This document shows, piece by piece, positions 1-10,168 of a stretch of 47,500 nucleotides of DNA. The DNA comes from Mesostigma viride. Lineage: Eukaryota > Streptophyta > Mesostigmatophyceae > Mesostigmatales > Mesostigmataceae. The position numbers and the translations under genes were made by a program. Below the pieces are notes generated by a model that ran no database searches, had not been told where the DNA came from, and saw nothing but the letters and a program-made list of their open reading frames with translations. Location: contig RPFO01000154.1 of assembly GCA_009746045.1 (NCBI GenBank), positions 1,873,253-1,920,752 on the forward strand, in the 5' to 3' direction. How positions within the stretch are numbered: position 1 is the stretch's first letter; the number at the start of each line of letters is the position of its first letter.

Positions 1-695
1 AGGTGAACCATGTGGCAGATGGCACTTGGAGAGGCCCGCACGCTGCTGGCACTTGGCGCGGCCTACAGTACGACCAAGGTCCCAGTGTGGCCTGCGTGAA
101 CTCTCCGTCCTGCCGTCTGGAGAGACCCCTCCTGCTGCTCTATCTGTAAACCCATATCAAGAGACAAACAGCGCAGGCCTGAGGCCTGGAAGATCTGGAC
201 CAATGAACTTGAGCCTGCCTGTATCATAGCCCTTATGCATACCTCCCATGTCAATTAGTGGTACGCATGTATTGGTGTGAGTTCGTAAACAGTGTTACGC
301 ACGCGGTTTTGATATCTCCCATTTAAAGGGACCTTGGCTTGGACTGTAGTTTCCTCCTACTTGCGAGATTCAAGACCGGCTTGTGATAGGTGGAAACTGC
401 TTGTCGCATTGACATCGGCACGAATCCGCGCTTCTACTGACTCGCTGACAGCTCACGGTAGCGGGAAGTGCATCCACTTTGCAAGCATGTTTTAACGCTA
501 ATTAAGATACAGCGAATAGTGTGTGTTTGCATTGGAGTGTGTAAACAGTAACATCATTCTCAGTATGAAGGTGTAGATATTCCAAAACATAAGGCGTGGC
601 GTCAACGGTTGCTACGTAAGCGTGTCACACACACAAATTGACATGGACAGTGTGTATGCTTTCTACTGTGTTCTATTGCCTTCTGCTTCTGGCAG
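1..695. other. Unassigned 5' flank
   Basis: No gene is recognised here. A short open stretch at about 5-149 ends at a TAA that lies within a TGTAA (145-149), the poly(A)-type signal of green algae, so it could be the tail of an upstream gene; nothing in it matches a family I know. The start of the F-box/LRR gene should lie here or left of the window, but no F-box N-terminal helix is visible. Confidence 0.3.
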
Positions 696-3600
696 ACGTG
701 CCGTCGGTTTGCGCAGCTGGCGGCAGAGATGCGGCGAAGGGTACGGACGCTAGTGCCCCAACGCGACCTCAACATCCCCGCACTGGTCGCCATGGTGAGC
801 CACTGGGCGCACTTTTGGGGGGGAGTCTTCTCAGGGGGCTTTGTGGGTTCTTTTCTTCTACCACCCAGTCGCTCTGCCAGGTATCCCGTTTTACACCATG
901 ACCCCGTCCGCCAGCACGCCTGGGATCATGGGTAGGGTACGAAAATTTCTAATTCTCTTCATCTAGATGATGGCATCGTAAGCAAAGCTGGCAGGGTGGG
1001 TTCTTATTGTATAGGCAGAGTGGGGTCTTATTATATAGGCACAGGGGTTCTTATTATCTTGGCAGAGGCGTGTCTAATTATCTAGGCCGAAGGGTGTCTC
1101 ATTATCTAGGCAGAGGGGTGTCTTATCATCCAGGCATATGGCAGCTGGGATGGAGCAGCCTTGCCGTTCGATGTGGCAGAATGTAGCACCTGGCCTCCTC
1201 CAATGGTACACCCTTCATTTATCAATCTATTACACCACGTGTGCATTCTTGGCCAGCTGCTATTAGTAGCTTAATTTGCCAAGGTTGTGTGGAGCTGGTT
1301 GCGGGCTGATGGCCCGGGGATCCAGCCAGCAGTATCCGCTCGTATCTTTCCTCTGGGGGCTGACCGGGCCCTATTCACGGGCATCTTGGCGCTGACCGGC
1401 CCCTATTCACGGGCATCTTGGTGCTGACCGGCCCCTACTCATGGGCACCTTGGTGCTGACCGGCCCCTATTCACGGGCATCTTGGTGCTGACCGGCCCCT
1501 ACTCATGGGCACCTTGGTGCTGACCAGCCCCTATTCACGGGCATCTTGGTGACCCTTCGGTGCCTCCGTTTGTGATTTTATTCCCCTCCCTACTTCGCCC
1601 CCTCCCATTTGCGCCCTTGATTTGTCCCCTCTCTGCTACGTGTATTTTTTTGATAGATCTCCTACTTTCCCTCGGTCCGCGAAGTGCGCTTGAAGAACTA
1701 CGGTGAGTGGCCGCCGCTGCCATGTGGTTGACCTAGCTATGGCGAATGCTGCAGGAGGCTGACCTTTTTGTGGCTCGCGTGGCATGAGGCGGACATCTCT
1801 GGGGCTACGTTGCGTAACGTTGCGGATACCAGCGTTACGACGATCAGGATTATGTCTATTATTGTGGACCTGAGGTCCATCGGCTAGTGCCAGTAACGCG
1901 AGCTGTGCAAGGCAATGTTTTTCTAATTGCTGTAATGTCTGCCAAACTCCCCCCTGGTCCCCTACCCTACCCCTGGTGCCACAGTCACTGGTTCATCTCA
2001 TAAAGCTTCGAACCCTTCCTAATCAACCGCTTCGTCTACCTAATCAACCGCTTTGTCTACCTAATCAACTGCTTTGTTTACCTTATCAACCGCTTTGTGC
2101 TCAATTGATAGCTTATAAATCTAAAGCTATCAATAAGCTTAATCAATATAGCTTAATAAATGTAGTTAATTGCTTTGAGGGCGCTACCTGATGGCTATTC
2201 AGTCTTCCCCTTGTTTAGTTACAAAGTAGAATATCTTACGCATCATGATTGTATGTCGGACACTTGGCCAACCAGTTGGCTGAACCCCCCCGGCCTCCCC
2301 CCGGCCCCCCCCCCCCCCCCCCTCCCCCCCGGCTCCCACGTAACACCTTTCGTCGGTAAGGTTGATGGACAGGTACTCGTTTTTCCCACTTTGGTGTCAA
2401 CATAGGTACCCGGTGGCATCTTGTTGGTATTGTTACAGGTACAGGCACAGGGGTGGCATCTTCGGTGTGTGTTTGTGGGTGTACAGGCACACGGGTGGCC
2501 CTTGTTGGTGTTGGTCCAGGTGCTGGTACTACCTTGGCTTGCCGAGGTGATGACTACCGGATCCAACCCTATTTGATGGTAACCCCAATCACTTGCAAGC
2601 TGGTTTCCAACAGATAGGCTCTAACCCGCTTGCCATGGCCTCTTGCTCGCATCCGCCCCTTCAACCCGTTCCAGCCAGCGCGTCCTGGGAGCAACTTCAT
2701 GAGTTATTCACACCACTGCCACAGGGCGCCCCAGGCATCTGGCAAGGGGTGCCCTCTGTTGTCCAAACCAGGGGCGGGCTGTTGCCCTCCCCTGGCTTCG
2801 GACCTTCCTCCCAACTGCCACCTGTCCCACCGGGGCTGGGGCGACGATTTCTTCAGGGCGCCTCTGCGGGGCGTGGCCAGAGCCAGCCCTTTATGCTGAG
2901 GTCAGACGTGGAGGAAGTGGACAAAGAGCTTGGGATTGAGAGCAGTGGCAGTAGCGATTGCAAAGGTGGCGAGGGCGCGGGGGAGGGCGTGGGGGAGGGC
3001 GAGGGGGCGAGTGCGGGGACGGCGGGAGCAGCGGGGGCGGCGGGGGCGGGCCCTTCTCGTGTGCCGGGTCTATTTGGGGTGGAGTCGCTTGACCTCAAGG
3101 GCTGTGTCGCCCTGGATGGGTCGCACTTGGAGAAGATTCGCTCCGCTTTCTCGCAGGTGGGTGGGAAACTAACCCAAGGTTCAAAGGTTACTGGGTTCGA
3201 GAAAACCGATAGTAGCCGAGAGTTATTGTTAACTGAAAGGGGGGTTCAGTTTTCCCCTTTCATCTCCTCATGTGTGTTGTGTGTTCGATGTGAATGGAGG
3301 GAAACTGAAGACTCGTTTGGCTAGATATATGAATGGGATGCGATGAAACATGGGAAAGTTTCCTGAAGTTTGGCTCTTGTAGTTCTGCCCTTGACTACTT
3401 TCCCCTTCTATTTATCTTTTGGGCGAGTGATTGGCTCAATGCTACCTCCCCTCTTACTTTTCCTTCGTATCTGTGCCTGATGATGCTGATGCTGTTATGG
3501 GTTAGTTCTTGTCTTACATATTTCTTCTCTTTGCCCGCTGCCGTGTTGGTGCTGCCTGTATTAAGGTTGAAATGTCGTGAGATCGGCTTTTGTCGGTTGG

Positions 3601-6600
3601 TTGCTGGTTGCTTACCCCCATGGTGTGTGCTGGCAGTTGAAGCAGCTGAGCGTGGCCAACTGCCCCAACATCAACGACGCCTGCGTGCAAAAGCTGTTTT
3701 CTGGCACCCGCCTCGTCGCGCTCGACACTTCAGGAACCGCCGTTACGAATAAGGCCTTTCTGGTACGTGCATTTTTAGGCATGACCATGACCAAAAAGGC
3801 ATAAACAAGGCATGAACAAATAGGCATTTCTGGTACGTGTGTTTTTATCCTCCATGTACCCTCACCAAGAAGTCTTTCCTGGTGCGGTTGTTGTTGCCGA
3901 TTACCGTTACGAGCAACAAGTTTTCAGGGTTGACGTGTAAATGTTTGCTGCGACTGTTAACAACTAACAACGAGTAGCTGGCATGCACCTTGTCTTCGGC
4001 CCATGACGCCATGGCTGTGCGATACATTTATAGTACTGTTCAACACGGACACAACATTATAGATATGTGTGATACTTGAATAAATGCATGATATGATACG
4101 TTGTAGTTTCCAGCATGGAAATCTTCAGAGGTCCATACGTGGCACATCCCACAAAATGAAGAGTGGCAAACCTGGTCATGTTCGATGAACCGACTCATGT
4201 ATTTACTGCTGTATTATGCAATTATGCGATCAAACTGTTACTAGTGTACCGGTGCGTGTTTAGCCTAGGCTTTGTGAGGGCCGCCCCTCACGCAGGGGTT
4301 GCTTTGCCCAGTTCTAGGCCACATGCCTCTAACATGCCGTTTAGACTAGGGTAGCTTCATTTTATTCATATCGTAACGGACTCTGGATGTTGGGATGGAT
4401 GTGGATGGGTGACGGGTGCATGCAGGGACTCGCACAACAGCGGCGCGGCACGCTGCAGGCCCTACACTGCGGCGCTTGCGACCGGCTCACACGCCTCACG
4501 CTGCTGCTACCCGCAACGATGCCCCTCGCAGAGCTGGCGCTGCCTTGCTGCCGGCAGGTACAGCATGACAAGTGAACTGCACTCTTCTGAGTTCTGACCC
4601 TTTTTGTTTTTTGCTTGTCATGCGTCACTTGTAGCTAATCATTTTCAATGTGTGCCCGCAGGTGCAGCCCGATGAAGTTAACCTCACCCTTGATGTAGTT
4701 GTCATGTCGGATGCTTTTTCTTTTGCATATAACAGTCTTGTCTGATGCTATCACATCAGCTGTGCTGTGTGTTTGTCTGGTGCTGTCTGCTTCTAAAGTC
4801 ATTTTGTCAACTGTGGTTCTGCGCCTTGATCTTGCGCCTTCATCCTGCGCCTTTCTCTCCAAATCCACTTTTTTAAATGAATTTTCCAAACTTTGGCTAT
4901 CCATCATCGCCTGGCGTGCAGCTGTCAGAACTCCAGCTGTCCTCGCGCCAGCTGACGTCTCTCAACGTCGCCAAGTGCGGCTCGCTGCGGCGGCTGTCGG
5001 CGGTATGCCCCGCGCTCCAGCAAGCAAACCTGGCGCAGTGTGGTGGGTGGCCATGTGTTGTCTGCTTGAAAAACAAATCTGCTGCCCGCTAAGCCCCCCA
5101 CCCCGAAAAGAAAACCAGAAAAAGTGGAGTTAGATATTGAAGTTAAACTGATTTTCATTTGTCTTGAATCTTCGCTCTTAATCTTCGATCACAACGGCCC
5201 AGCCATGATTGTTGGACCACTTGTAGTATTATATTAGCGTTATCATTATGATTAATAATGTTATTATTACTATTGTTATCATCACTGTTGTTATTGTTGT
5301 ATGTTGCTCCGCTGTAGGATGTTGCACAAGGGAGTGTGACTGGCTGCGAGCCTGGTGCTAAGTGGTTTATTACGGAGCCACCAAAATATTTCCCTTACGG
5401 GCCGTTTGCTCGTCGATTCAGCATTTCGGCTGCTTGGCTTACTAGCTTGTTGTACTATTTGCACATTATTTGTCTAAGCCATCTGCTTAACGGCTTCTTA
5501 CTACATAGCTAGTTTGTGGCTATACAGCTAGTTTGCGTTTATTTTTATAGCTGCTCCATAAATAAATGAAGTCTTTGTCATTTGCAATTTCGCATAGCAT
5601 GCCATCTTATCCTGCCGTTGACATGTCCTGTCATCTTATTCTGCCATTCGCATGTCCTGCCTTCCCACTCTGCGATGCACATGTGCCTGTGGGCTGCCGC
5701 AGGTGCGCTGGAGAGTGTGGATTGGCAGTGCCCCGCGATCGAGCGGCTCAACATGTGGGGCGCCAAGTCCCTCTCCCCGGACGAGCTCACGTCGATGGTG
5801 GACGCGAGCGCGGCATGCCTGACCGAGTTGCAGATGAACGGCTGCCTGGAGCTGGAGGTACTGTAAAGGGATACAATAACTTTAGCAGTACCTTCACAAT
5901 GATCGTACTACTGTGTGTTCATTGATAATAAGCGATACTAAATAACTCTAGTAGTACCATCACAATCATCGTACTACTATGTGTTCATTGAAAATAAGCG
6001 ATACTAAATAACTCTGTACCGCTAGAACGGTAGTAGAAGCACTGAGTGGTACCATCACTCTCTAATCGTACGCGTTCATTAAGAGTCATGCAGTATGCCA
6101 TGGTGGACACTAAATAACTCTAGCGGTACCATCACTCTCTAATCGTACGCGTTCATTAAGAATCATGCAGTTTGCCATGGTGGACGCCAGCGCGGCGTGC
6201 CTGGCTGATGAATGGTTGCCTGGCGCTGGAGGTACAGCGATTCAATCGATAGAAAATCGAAGTAGTTTTGATACCACCATTAATAGTAGTACTACAGTAG
6301 TACGTTCTCGATTTTGAACAACTGGCAAACTTCAATGGGGTGGCATATGTGATGTTGTCGCTGATTGCACGCAGGCTGTCCGTGGCGAGTTCCCCCGCCT
6401 TGAGTCCGTCGACCTGAGCGGGTGCGCGTCCCTTCGACGGGTGATCATCACAGCACCTCGGCTCGCCCGCCTGGATGTCCACGCGTGCCGGCAGCTTCTC
6501 GAGGCGAACGTTCACTGCGGGACCGCCCTAGCGCTGATCGACGTCACAAACTGCAGCGCCCTGCACGTGCTGTGCACGCGACTTGTGCCAGGGGCCCTGC

Positions 6601-6758
6601 TCCCCGTGGTCGCTGGGGGGTCCGCAGCGGCGCCGGGATGCCAGCAGGAGCCGACGGCAGGGGCACGGGGGAGTTACATTAGGAGCCGTTGGCGGGGTAA
6701 CCTCCAGGTGGTCCCAGGGGAGCTGCGCGCTGTCGGCTGTGGCACCGAGCTGCTGTGA
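696..6758 (+). CDS. F-box/leucine-rich-repeat protein (5' incomplete)
   Basis: Eight exons join in phase: 696-794, 1657-1702, about 2600-3156 (start uncertain), 3637-3762, 4426-4557, 4922-5042, 5703-5857 and 6375-6758 (stop TGA). All use AG/GT borders. The first exon reads TCRRFAQLAAEMRRRVRTL, the end of an F-box helix. It is followed by FPSVREVRLKNY and then short cysteine-type LRRs such as VESLDLKGC, LKQLSVANC, LTSLNVAKC, IERLNMWG and LESVDLSGC. An acidic Glu/Gly linker lies before the LRRs in exon 3. Members of this family recruit substrates to SCF ubiquitin ligases through the LRR and bind SKP1 through the F-box. The partner is unknown. The start codon and N-terminus are missing from what I can read. 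The family call is firm; the specific orthologue is not. Confidence 0.75.
1000..1135. repeat. ~27-bp minisatellite in F-box gene intron
   Basis: About five or six imperfect units of the type TTATTATCTAGGCAGAGGGG lie between exons 1 and 2 of the F-box/LRR gene. They are diverged from each other and non-coding. Confidence 0.6.
1359..1550. repeat. 32-bp minisatellite, six units
   Basis: Six head-to-tail 32-bp units start with GCTGACCGGCCCC at 1359, 1391, 1423, 1455, 1487 and 1519. Two variants (TATTCACGGGCATC and TACTCATGGGCACC) alternate from unit 2 to unit 6, as expected if the array also grew as a 64-bp higher-order unit. It lies in the intron before the 46-bp second exon. Confidence 0.85.
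2018..2099. repeat. 21-bp tandem repeat, four units
   Basis: Four units of CCTAATCAACCGCTTTGTCT-type sequence follow one another every 21 bp in the intron before exon 3 of the F-box/LRR gene. Confidence 0.75.
2285..2330. repeat. Poly-C tract
   Basis: A C-rich run includes 18 consecutive C (2305-2322). The G-rich complement could form a quadruplex, and the length is prone to sequencing error. It is intronic. Confidence 0.8.
5868..6170. repeat. Intronic tandem repeats next to a duplicated exon tail
   Basis: Units with ACTAAATAACTCTAG and TCGTACTACT/TCGTACGCGTTCATTAAG recur every 70-100 bp. The later units end in CATGCAGTWTGCCATGGTGGAC, so the repeat has captured part of the preceding exon (see 6171-6231). 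Confidence 0.7.
6171..6231 (+). pseudogene. Partial copy of the preceding LRR exon (pseudo-exon)
   Basis: This 61-bp stretch repeats the end of exon 5703-5857 (ATGGTGGACGCSAGCGCGGC through CTGGAG and the GTAC donor) with a short internal deletion. It keeps a plausible acceptor (CATGCAG) and donor (GAGGTACAG). Its length is not a multiple of three. Spliced in, it shifts the last exon into a frame that stops after about ten codons, so it would act as a poison exon or be silent. Confidence 0.7.
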
Positions 6759-7158
6759 GATGGGGCGGGTCAGATTTTGGTTAACGTGATACTTGATGCT
6801 TTGGTGACCAGGTCTGCGGTGTTCTAATGTCAAGTGCAAGTTTATGCGCTACTGCCAGAGCAATTACGCCTCTATACGCTTCTGTCGCTTTCTTGTCCAA
6901 CTTCACATGACGTATTCCACCGGTTGAGGCAGTTTCTATCGGCCAGATCGATCCTAAGGCTTGTTGTTAGTACTGACAGCTGTATACAGAATAACTGCCT
7001 TGTAATGTGTCCCTTGCAAAAGCGGGCTCATGTCAATGAGACAACCAATGTGCACATGCATTCATGCATACATGTAAGTTGGTTTGTGCGTCACTACGCA
7101 ACAATTCCGTGCTGGACATATGAGCTGAATCCAATATGATGTCACTCGCATTCATTCA
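6759..7158 (+). other. 3' UTR and intergenic region of F-box/LRR gene
   Basis: No reading frame of interest. TGTAA at 7001-7005, about 245 bases after the stop codon, is the likely poly(A) signal of the F-box/LRR gene. Confidence 0.45.
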
Positions 7159-7213
7159 TTAATTAATTAAACTCATGCTCCCGTTGGGGAGTCACGGATC
7201 GAGCATGAACCCC
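7159..7213 (-). mobile_element. LINE-type 3' end (hairpin and AATTAA tail), orphan
   Basis: Read on the minus strand, this ends in CTCCCCAACGGGAG (7178-7191), then CATGAGTT and a TTAATTAATTAA tail (7159-7170). This is the same hairpin-plus-tail layout as the LINE A ends in this window. Upstream, in element orientation, lies the ATCC-rich microsatellite instead of coding sequence. Confidence 0.6.
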
Positions 7214-7537
7214 GATGGATGGATGGATGGATGGATGGATGGATGGATGGATGGACGGACGGACGGACGGACGGACGGACGGACGGACGGACGGACGGAC
7301 GGACGGACGGACGGACGGACGGACGGACGGACGGACGGACGGACGGACGGACGGACGGACGGACGGACGGACGGACGGACGGACGGACGGACGGACGGAC
7401 GGACGGACGGACGGACGGACGGACGGACGGACGGACGGACGGACGGACGGACGGACGGACGGACGGACGGACGGACGGACGGACGGACGGACGGACGGAC
7501 GGACGGACGGACGGACGGATGGACGGACGGACGGATG
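7214..7537. repeat. (GGAT)n/(GGAC)n microsatellite, ~80 units
   Basis: About ten GGAT units are followed from 7253 by about 65 almost perfect GGAC units, then a few mixed units. All six frames stay open through it, so the RTDG/SVRP-type open frames here are artefacts. It adjoins a LINE-type 3' end whose relatives carry a short CCATCCATC just upstream of the hairpin. Confidence 0.95.
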
Positions 7538-7958
7538 GGTACACGCAATCATACCGGTCTAATCTGATCTACAAAACAATGCCCCTCTATATCTATATTA
7601 TGCCCTCGACCCTAGGGGTCTTGTCTAGCATGCTAGATCTCACGTGTGCAGCTGACACGCGGCTTCCGGCCCACTGGAGGGGGTTCGTTGTCCTCTATGA
7701 CCTGAGCCCACTTGGCCCATATGTCCGTCATCTTTTTAAATTTTTCAGGAGAGTCATAGCCGTACTGGTCTTTAATGTGTCAGTCTAGACCGTTCGAACC
7801 GTCTCGACGGATCGAGAAGCTAGCCCGTCCCCGCGGACCTGACGTCATGCCTGGTTGGCAGCGCAAGGCGCAGCCACCAACGGGGACGAAGGGTCAAAAT
7901 AGGCAAGGCACGAGCTATGCCAGCAATCCGGACCTTGTATCGTAATTTACCACGTCGC
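7538..7958. other. No gene seen
   Basis: Intergenic sequence between the microsatellite and LINE A copy 1. I see no coding exon or recognisable repeat. Confidence 0.4.
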
Positions 7959-7970
7959 TCTACAGATTTA
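7959..7970. repeat. TSD of LINE A copy 1 (3' side of element)
   Basis: TCTACAGATTTA here is repeated exactly at 9579-9590 on the other side of the element. A 12-bp duplication is typical of target-primed reverse transcription. Confidence 0.9.
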
Positions 7971-9578
7971 AAATTAAATTAAATTAAATTAAATTATAAC
8001 ATGCCTCCGTGGGGAGGTCATGTAGCACATATTCCATGATGGATGGGGTGGAGGAAGCCGCGTAATCGAACTATACTAACGCTAGGCTATCTAGAAAATC
8101 CTAACTACGCTACTCATCAAAACGCCTCCTCCGCTTGGGGGGAGGTGGCTTGCCCACAGGGTCGGGCGTGTGCGCCTTGACAATCTTCTTCCACCGCGTC
8201 TTGTCCTGCATGACAGTCCAAAGACGGGAGAGAGAGTGTATGCGGTGCTCAAACTGGGCTGGGACCACTAGGTCGTCCAGCAACATCTGAACGTAGTTGG
8301 TGACAGGTTTCCCTACCCTTTTGGGAATGTCCGCGGGGCCAGGCCAGGTCAGAATATGCCGCCCTGGCTGGCCAAGCCGCTGGGGGCCGGCCAGACCAAG
8401 GGTGGTGTCGACCTGGCTAGTGCGGGCAAGGTGTCCTACAAATGCTATCCTACGCTGCCTAATCTCGTCCGAAACACGAGGCATGCCATGATACAAAGAC
8501 TCTGATGACGGACGCTCGGAAAAACCTACGTTAAGGACCTGCCGGAGCATCCTGTAAACTGTGCCGTCGAGCCGAGCTGCCAGTTTGGGTGGGAGGGTCC
8601 ACGCCTCGGCGCCATACGTGAGCACCGTGAGGACGAGGACCTTGAAGAGCATGCGTTTGCGGTGCCCGTCCAGGCCCTTCGAGCGCCAGTAAGGTGTGAG
8701 CGAACGGAGCTTGGCCCAGGCGAGGGCGATGCGGGTGTCCACATCGTCGTCGGTGTCAGGAAGCCAGCTCCCCAACAGCTTGAAGCGGTCGCGGAACTGG
8801 GACCTCCGTCCCGTCGAGCAGGCGCGGCAGCGGTGGTTTACTGGAGGCCCCTATCACCATCGCCTCAGTCTTGACACTAATCTCCAACCCCACCGCCCGC
8901 GCCTCCAGGCCCAGGCAGTCCAGCCAGGTCTGAATGTGCTCGGGGCGCTCGATGAGGGTGGTATCATCCGCATAAATCAGGTCGGCAAGGCGGTACCCCG
9001 GTCTAACCCCGCCGTGCTCTTTCACGTTAAGGATGTCCAAGCCTGGCTCGAACCCCTTAAGAGCAGTAAAGCGCGCACGTGCCCGGCGCATGACGTGATC
9101 CACGACAATAATGAACAGGTATGGGGACAGGACACAACCTTGCCACACCCCGTGGTGAAGGGGGAATGGTGGAGTGGTGCCCTCCGCAGTCCGCACTACT
9201 GCCTGTGAGCCCTCATACAGTCGGCGAATGGCAGCAATAAACGCAGGTGGTACCCGATCCAGAGCTAGGATGGCCCAAAGAGCCTCCCAGAGAACCGTGT
9301 CAAAGGCCTTGATATAGTCAACAAAAATGAAGACCAGCGGCAAACTGTCAGGGGGAAGTCGACGCACCTCCTCCATCAACCGGCGCGCGACAAACACAGC
9401 CATGACAGTGTTACGACCACTACGGAAACCCATCTGAGACTCACCCAGGTGTGGGTCCAGCGCGGCGCGGAGCCTGTGCAGCATCATGCGCATGAAGACC
9501 TTCAGCGCGGCGCTCTGGAGGCAGACACCCCGGTAGTTGCCGGGGTCAGCAGCAGAGCCCTTCTTGTACAGCATGACT
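7971..9578 (-). mobile_element. LINE A copy 1 (5'-truncated non-LTR retrotransposon)
   Basis: A minus-strand element flanked by the 12-bp TSD. Its 3' end is a 3' UTR with the hairpin CCTCCCCACGGAGG (8004-8017), CATGTTATAATTT and an (AATTT)n tail (7971-7995). Its 5' end is cut inside the reverse-transcriptase domain, so the endonuclease part is lost. It is the longest of at least four related copies here and defines the family used below as LINE A. Confidence 0.93.
8110..9574 (-). pseudogene. LINE reverse transcriptase (ORF2 C-terminal part, frameshifted)
   Basis: The reverse transcriptase copies LINE RNA at the nicked target. Motifs run in order: NYRGVCLQS near the truncated start, VDYIKAFDTV (motif A aspartate), QGCVLSPYLF (motif B) and IYADDTTL (catalytic YADD). 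After a one-base frameshift at about 8790-8800 come KLLGSWLPDTDD, the thumb-like LTYGAEAW, and a basic C-terminus PPKRRRRFDE before the stop at 8110. The N-terminal endonuclease is missing through 5' truncation, so the copy is dead. The YADD box and ORF2 order place it among non-LTR elements; I do not assign a clade. Confidence 0.92.
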
Positions 9579-9590
9579 TCTACAGATTTA
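9579..9590. repeat. TSD of LINE A copy 1 (5' side of element)
   Basis: Exact match to 7959-7970 (TCTACAGATTTA). Confidence 0.9.
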
Positions 9591-10130
9591 CTACCGCTTA
9601 ATCCTGGAGTGTAATTCTCCTGTGGGCTGGAGTGTGAATCCCTCGCCTACTGGGTGTAAGTCTTCCCGTATTGAGTGTTCTAATCTGTGTGGTAACATTG
9701 CAAAATACGAATTAAACCGGTTTTCCGGGTTCGAGCATATCGTGTGACAAGTATTCTTAAGCCACCATCGTGCGCTGTGACGCATGGGAAGTCAAAGGTC
9801 TTTCACATTCATTATCAATCATCAAGGCGCTATTTTGGATAGCCATACGTGTTAAATGCACCTTGCATGCACCCAGAGTAGGTGGCGGTTTACATCCCCC
9901 CACCTGCAGGTTGTAGCTCAGAATGGGCTGCATGGAAGGAGACAGATGGTAACACCACCCCAAAAGGTTTATATAGGGGGAAAAAAAACACACACACACA
10001 CATGCACACACACATACACACAAAGAAAACAAAAACTTGAGGCCAATATACTAAGTGAGACATGTGCACAATAAATGCTTACGGGGTAAAATTGGCGCAA
10101 GCAAGGCGGCCAATTACCCAAGATTCAAAT
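9591..10130. other. No gene seen; CA repeat
   Basis: Non-coding. It contains a (CA)n run at about 9988-10022. It also has a 26-bp segment (GCATGGARGGAGACAGATGG plus flanks, about 9928-9953) that recurs at about 33042-33067, which suggests a dispersed repeat. Confidence 0.4.
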
Positions 10131-10168
10131 ATTTAAATTTTAATTATAACATGACTCCGTTGGGAGAT
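10131..10168 (-). mobile_element. LINE A 3' end, left piece of an interrupted copy
   Basis: On the minus strand: hairpin CTCCCAACGGAG (10155-10166), CATGTTATAATT and an A/T tail. The sequence continues at 12166 on the far side of an ORF1-only insertion. Bases 10153-10168 are one copy of that insertion's TSD. Confidence 0.7.

Noticed and set aside
1359-1550. CRISPR-like array
   Set aside because: The 32-bp units are contiguous with no unique spacers, and the window is eukaryotic; it is a minisatellite.
4662-4694. A possible 33-bp exon of the F-box/LRR gene (VQPDEVNLTLD)
   Set aside because: Joining 4557 directly to 4922 keeps phase and gives a regular LRR spacing (LAELALPCCRQLSELQLS), so no extra exon is needed.
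7163-7788. Long open frames through the GGAC array (RTDG and SVRP repeats)
   Set aside because: A 4-bp repeat without stops is open in all frames; there is no codon bias, start context or domain.
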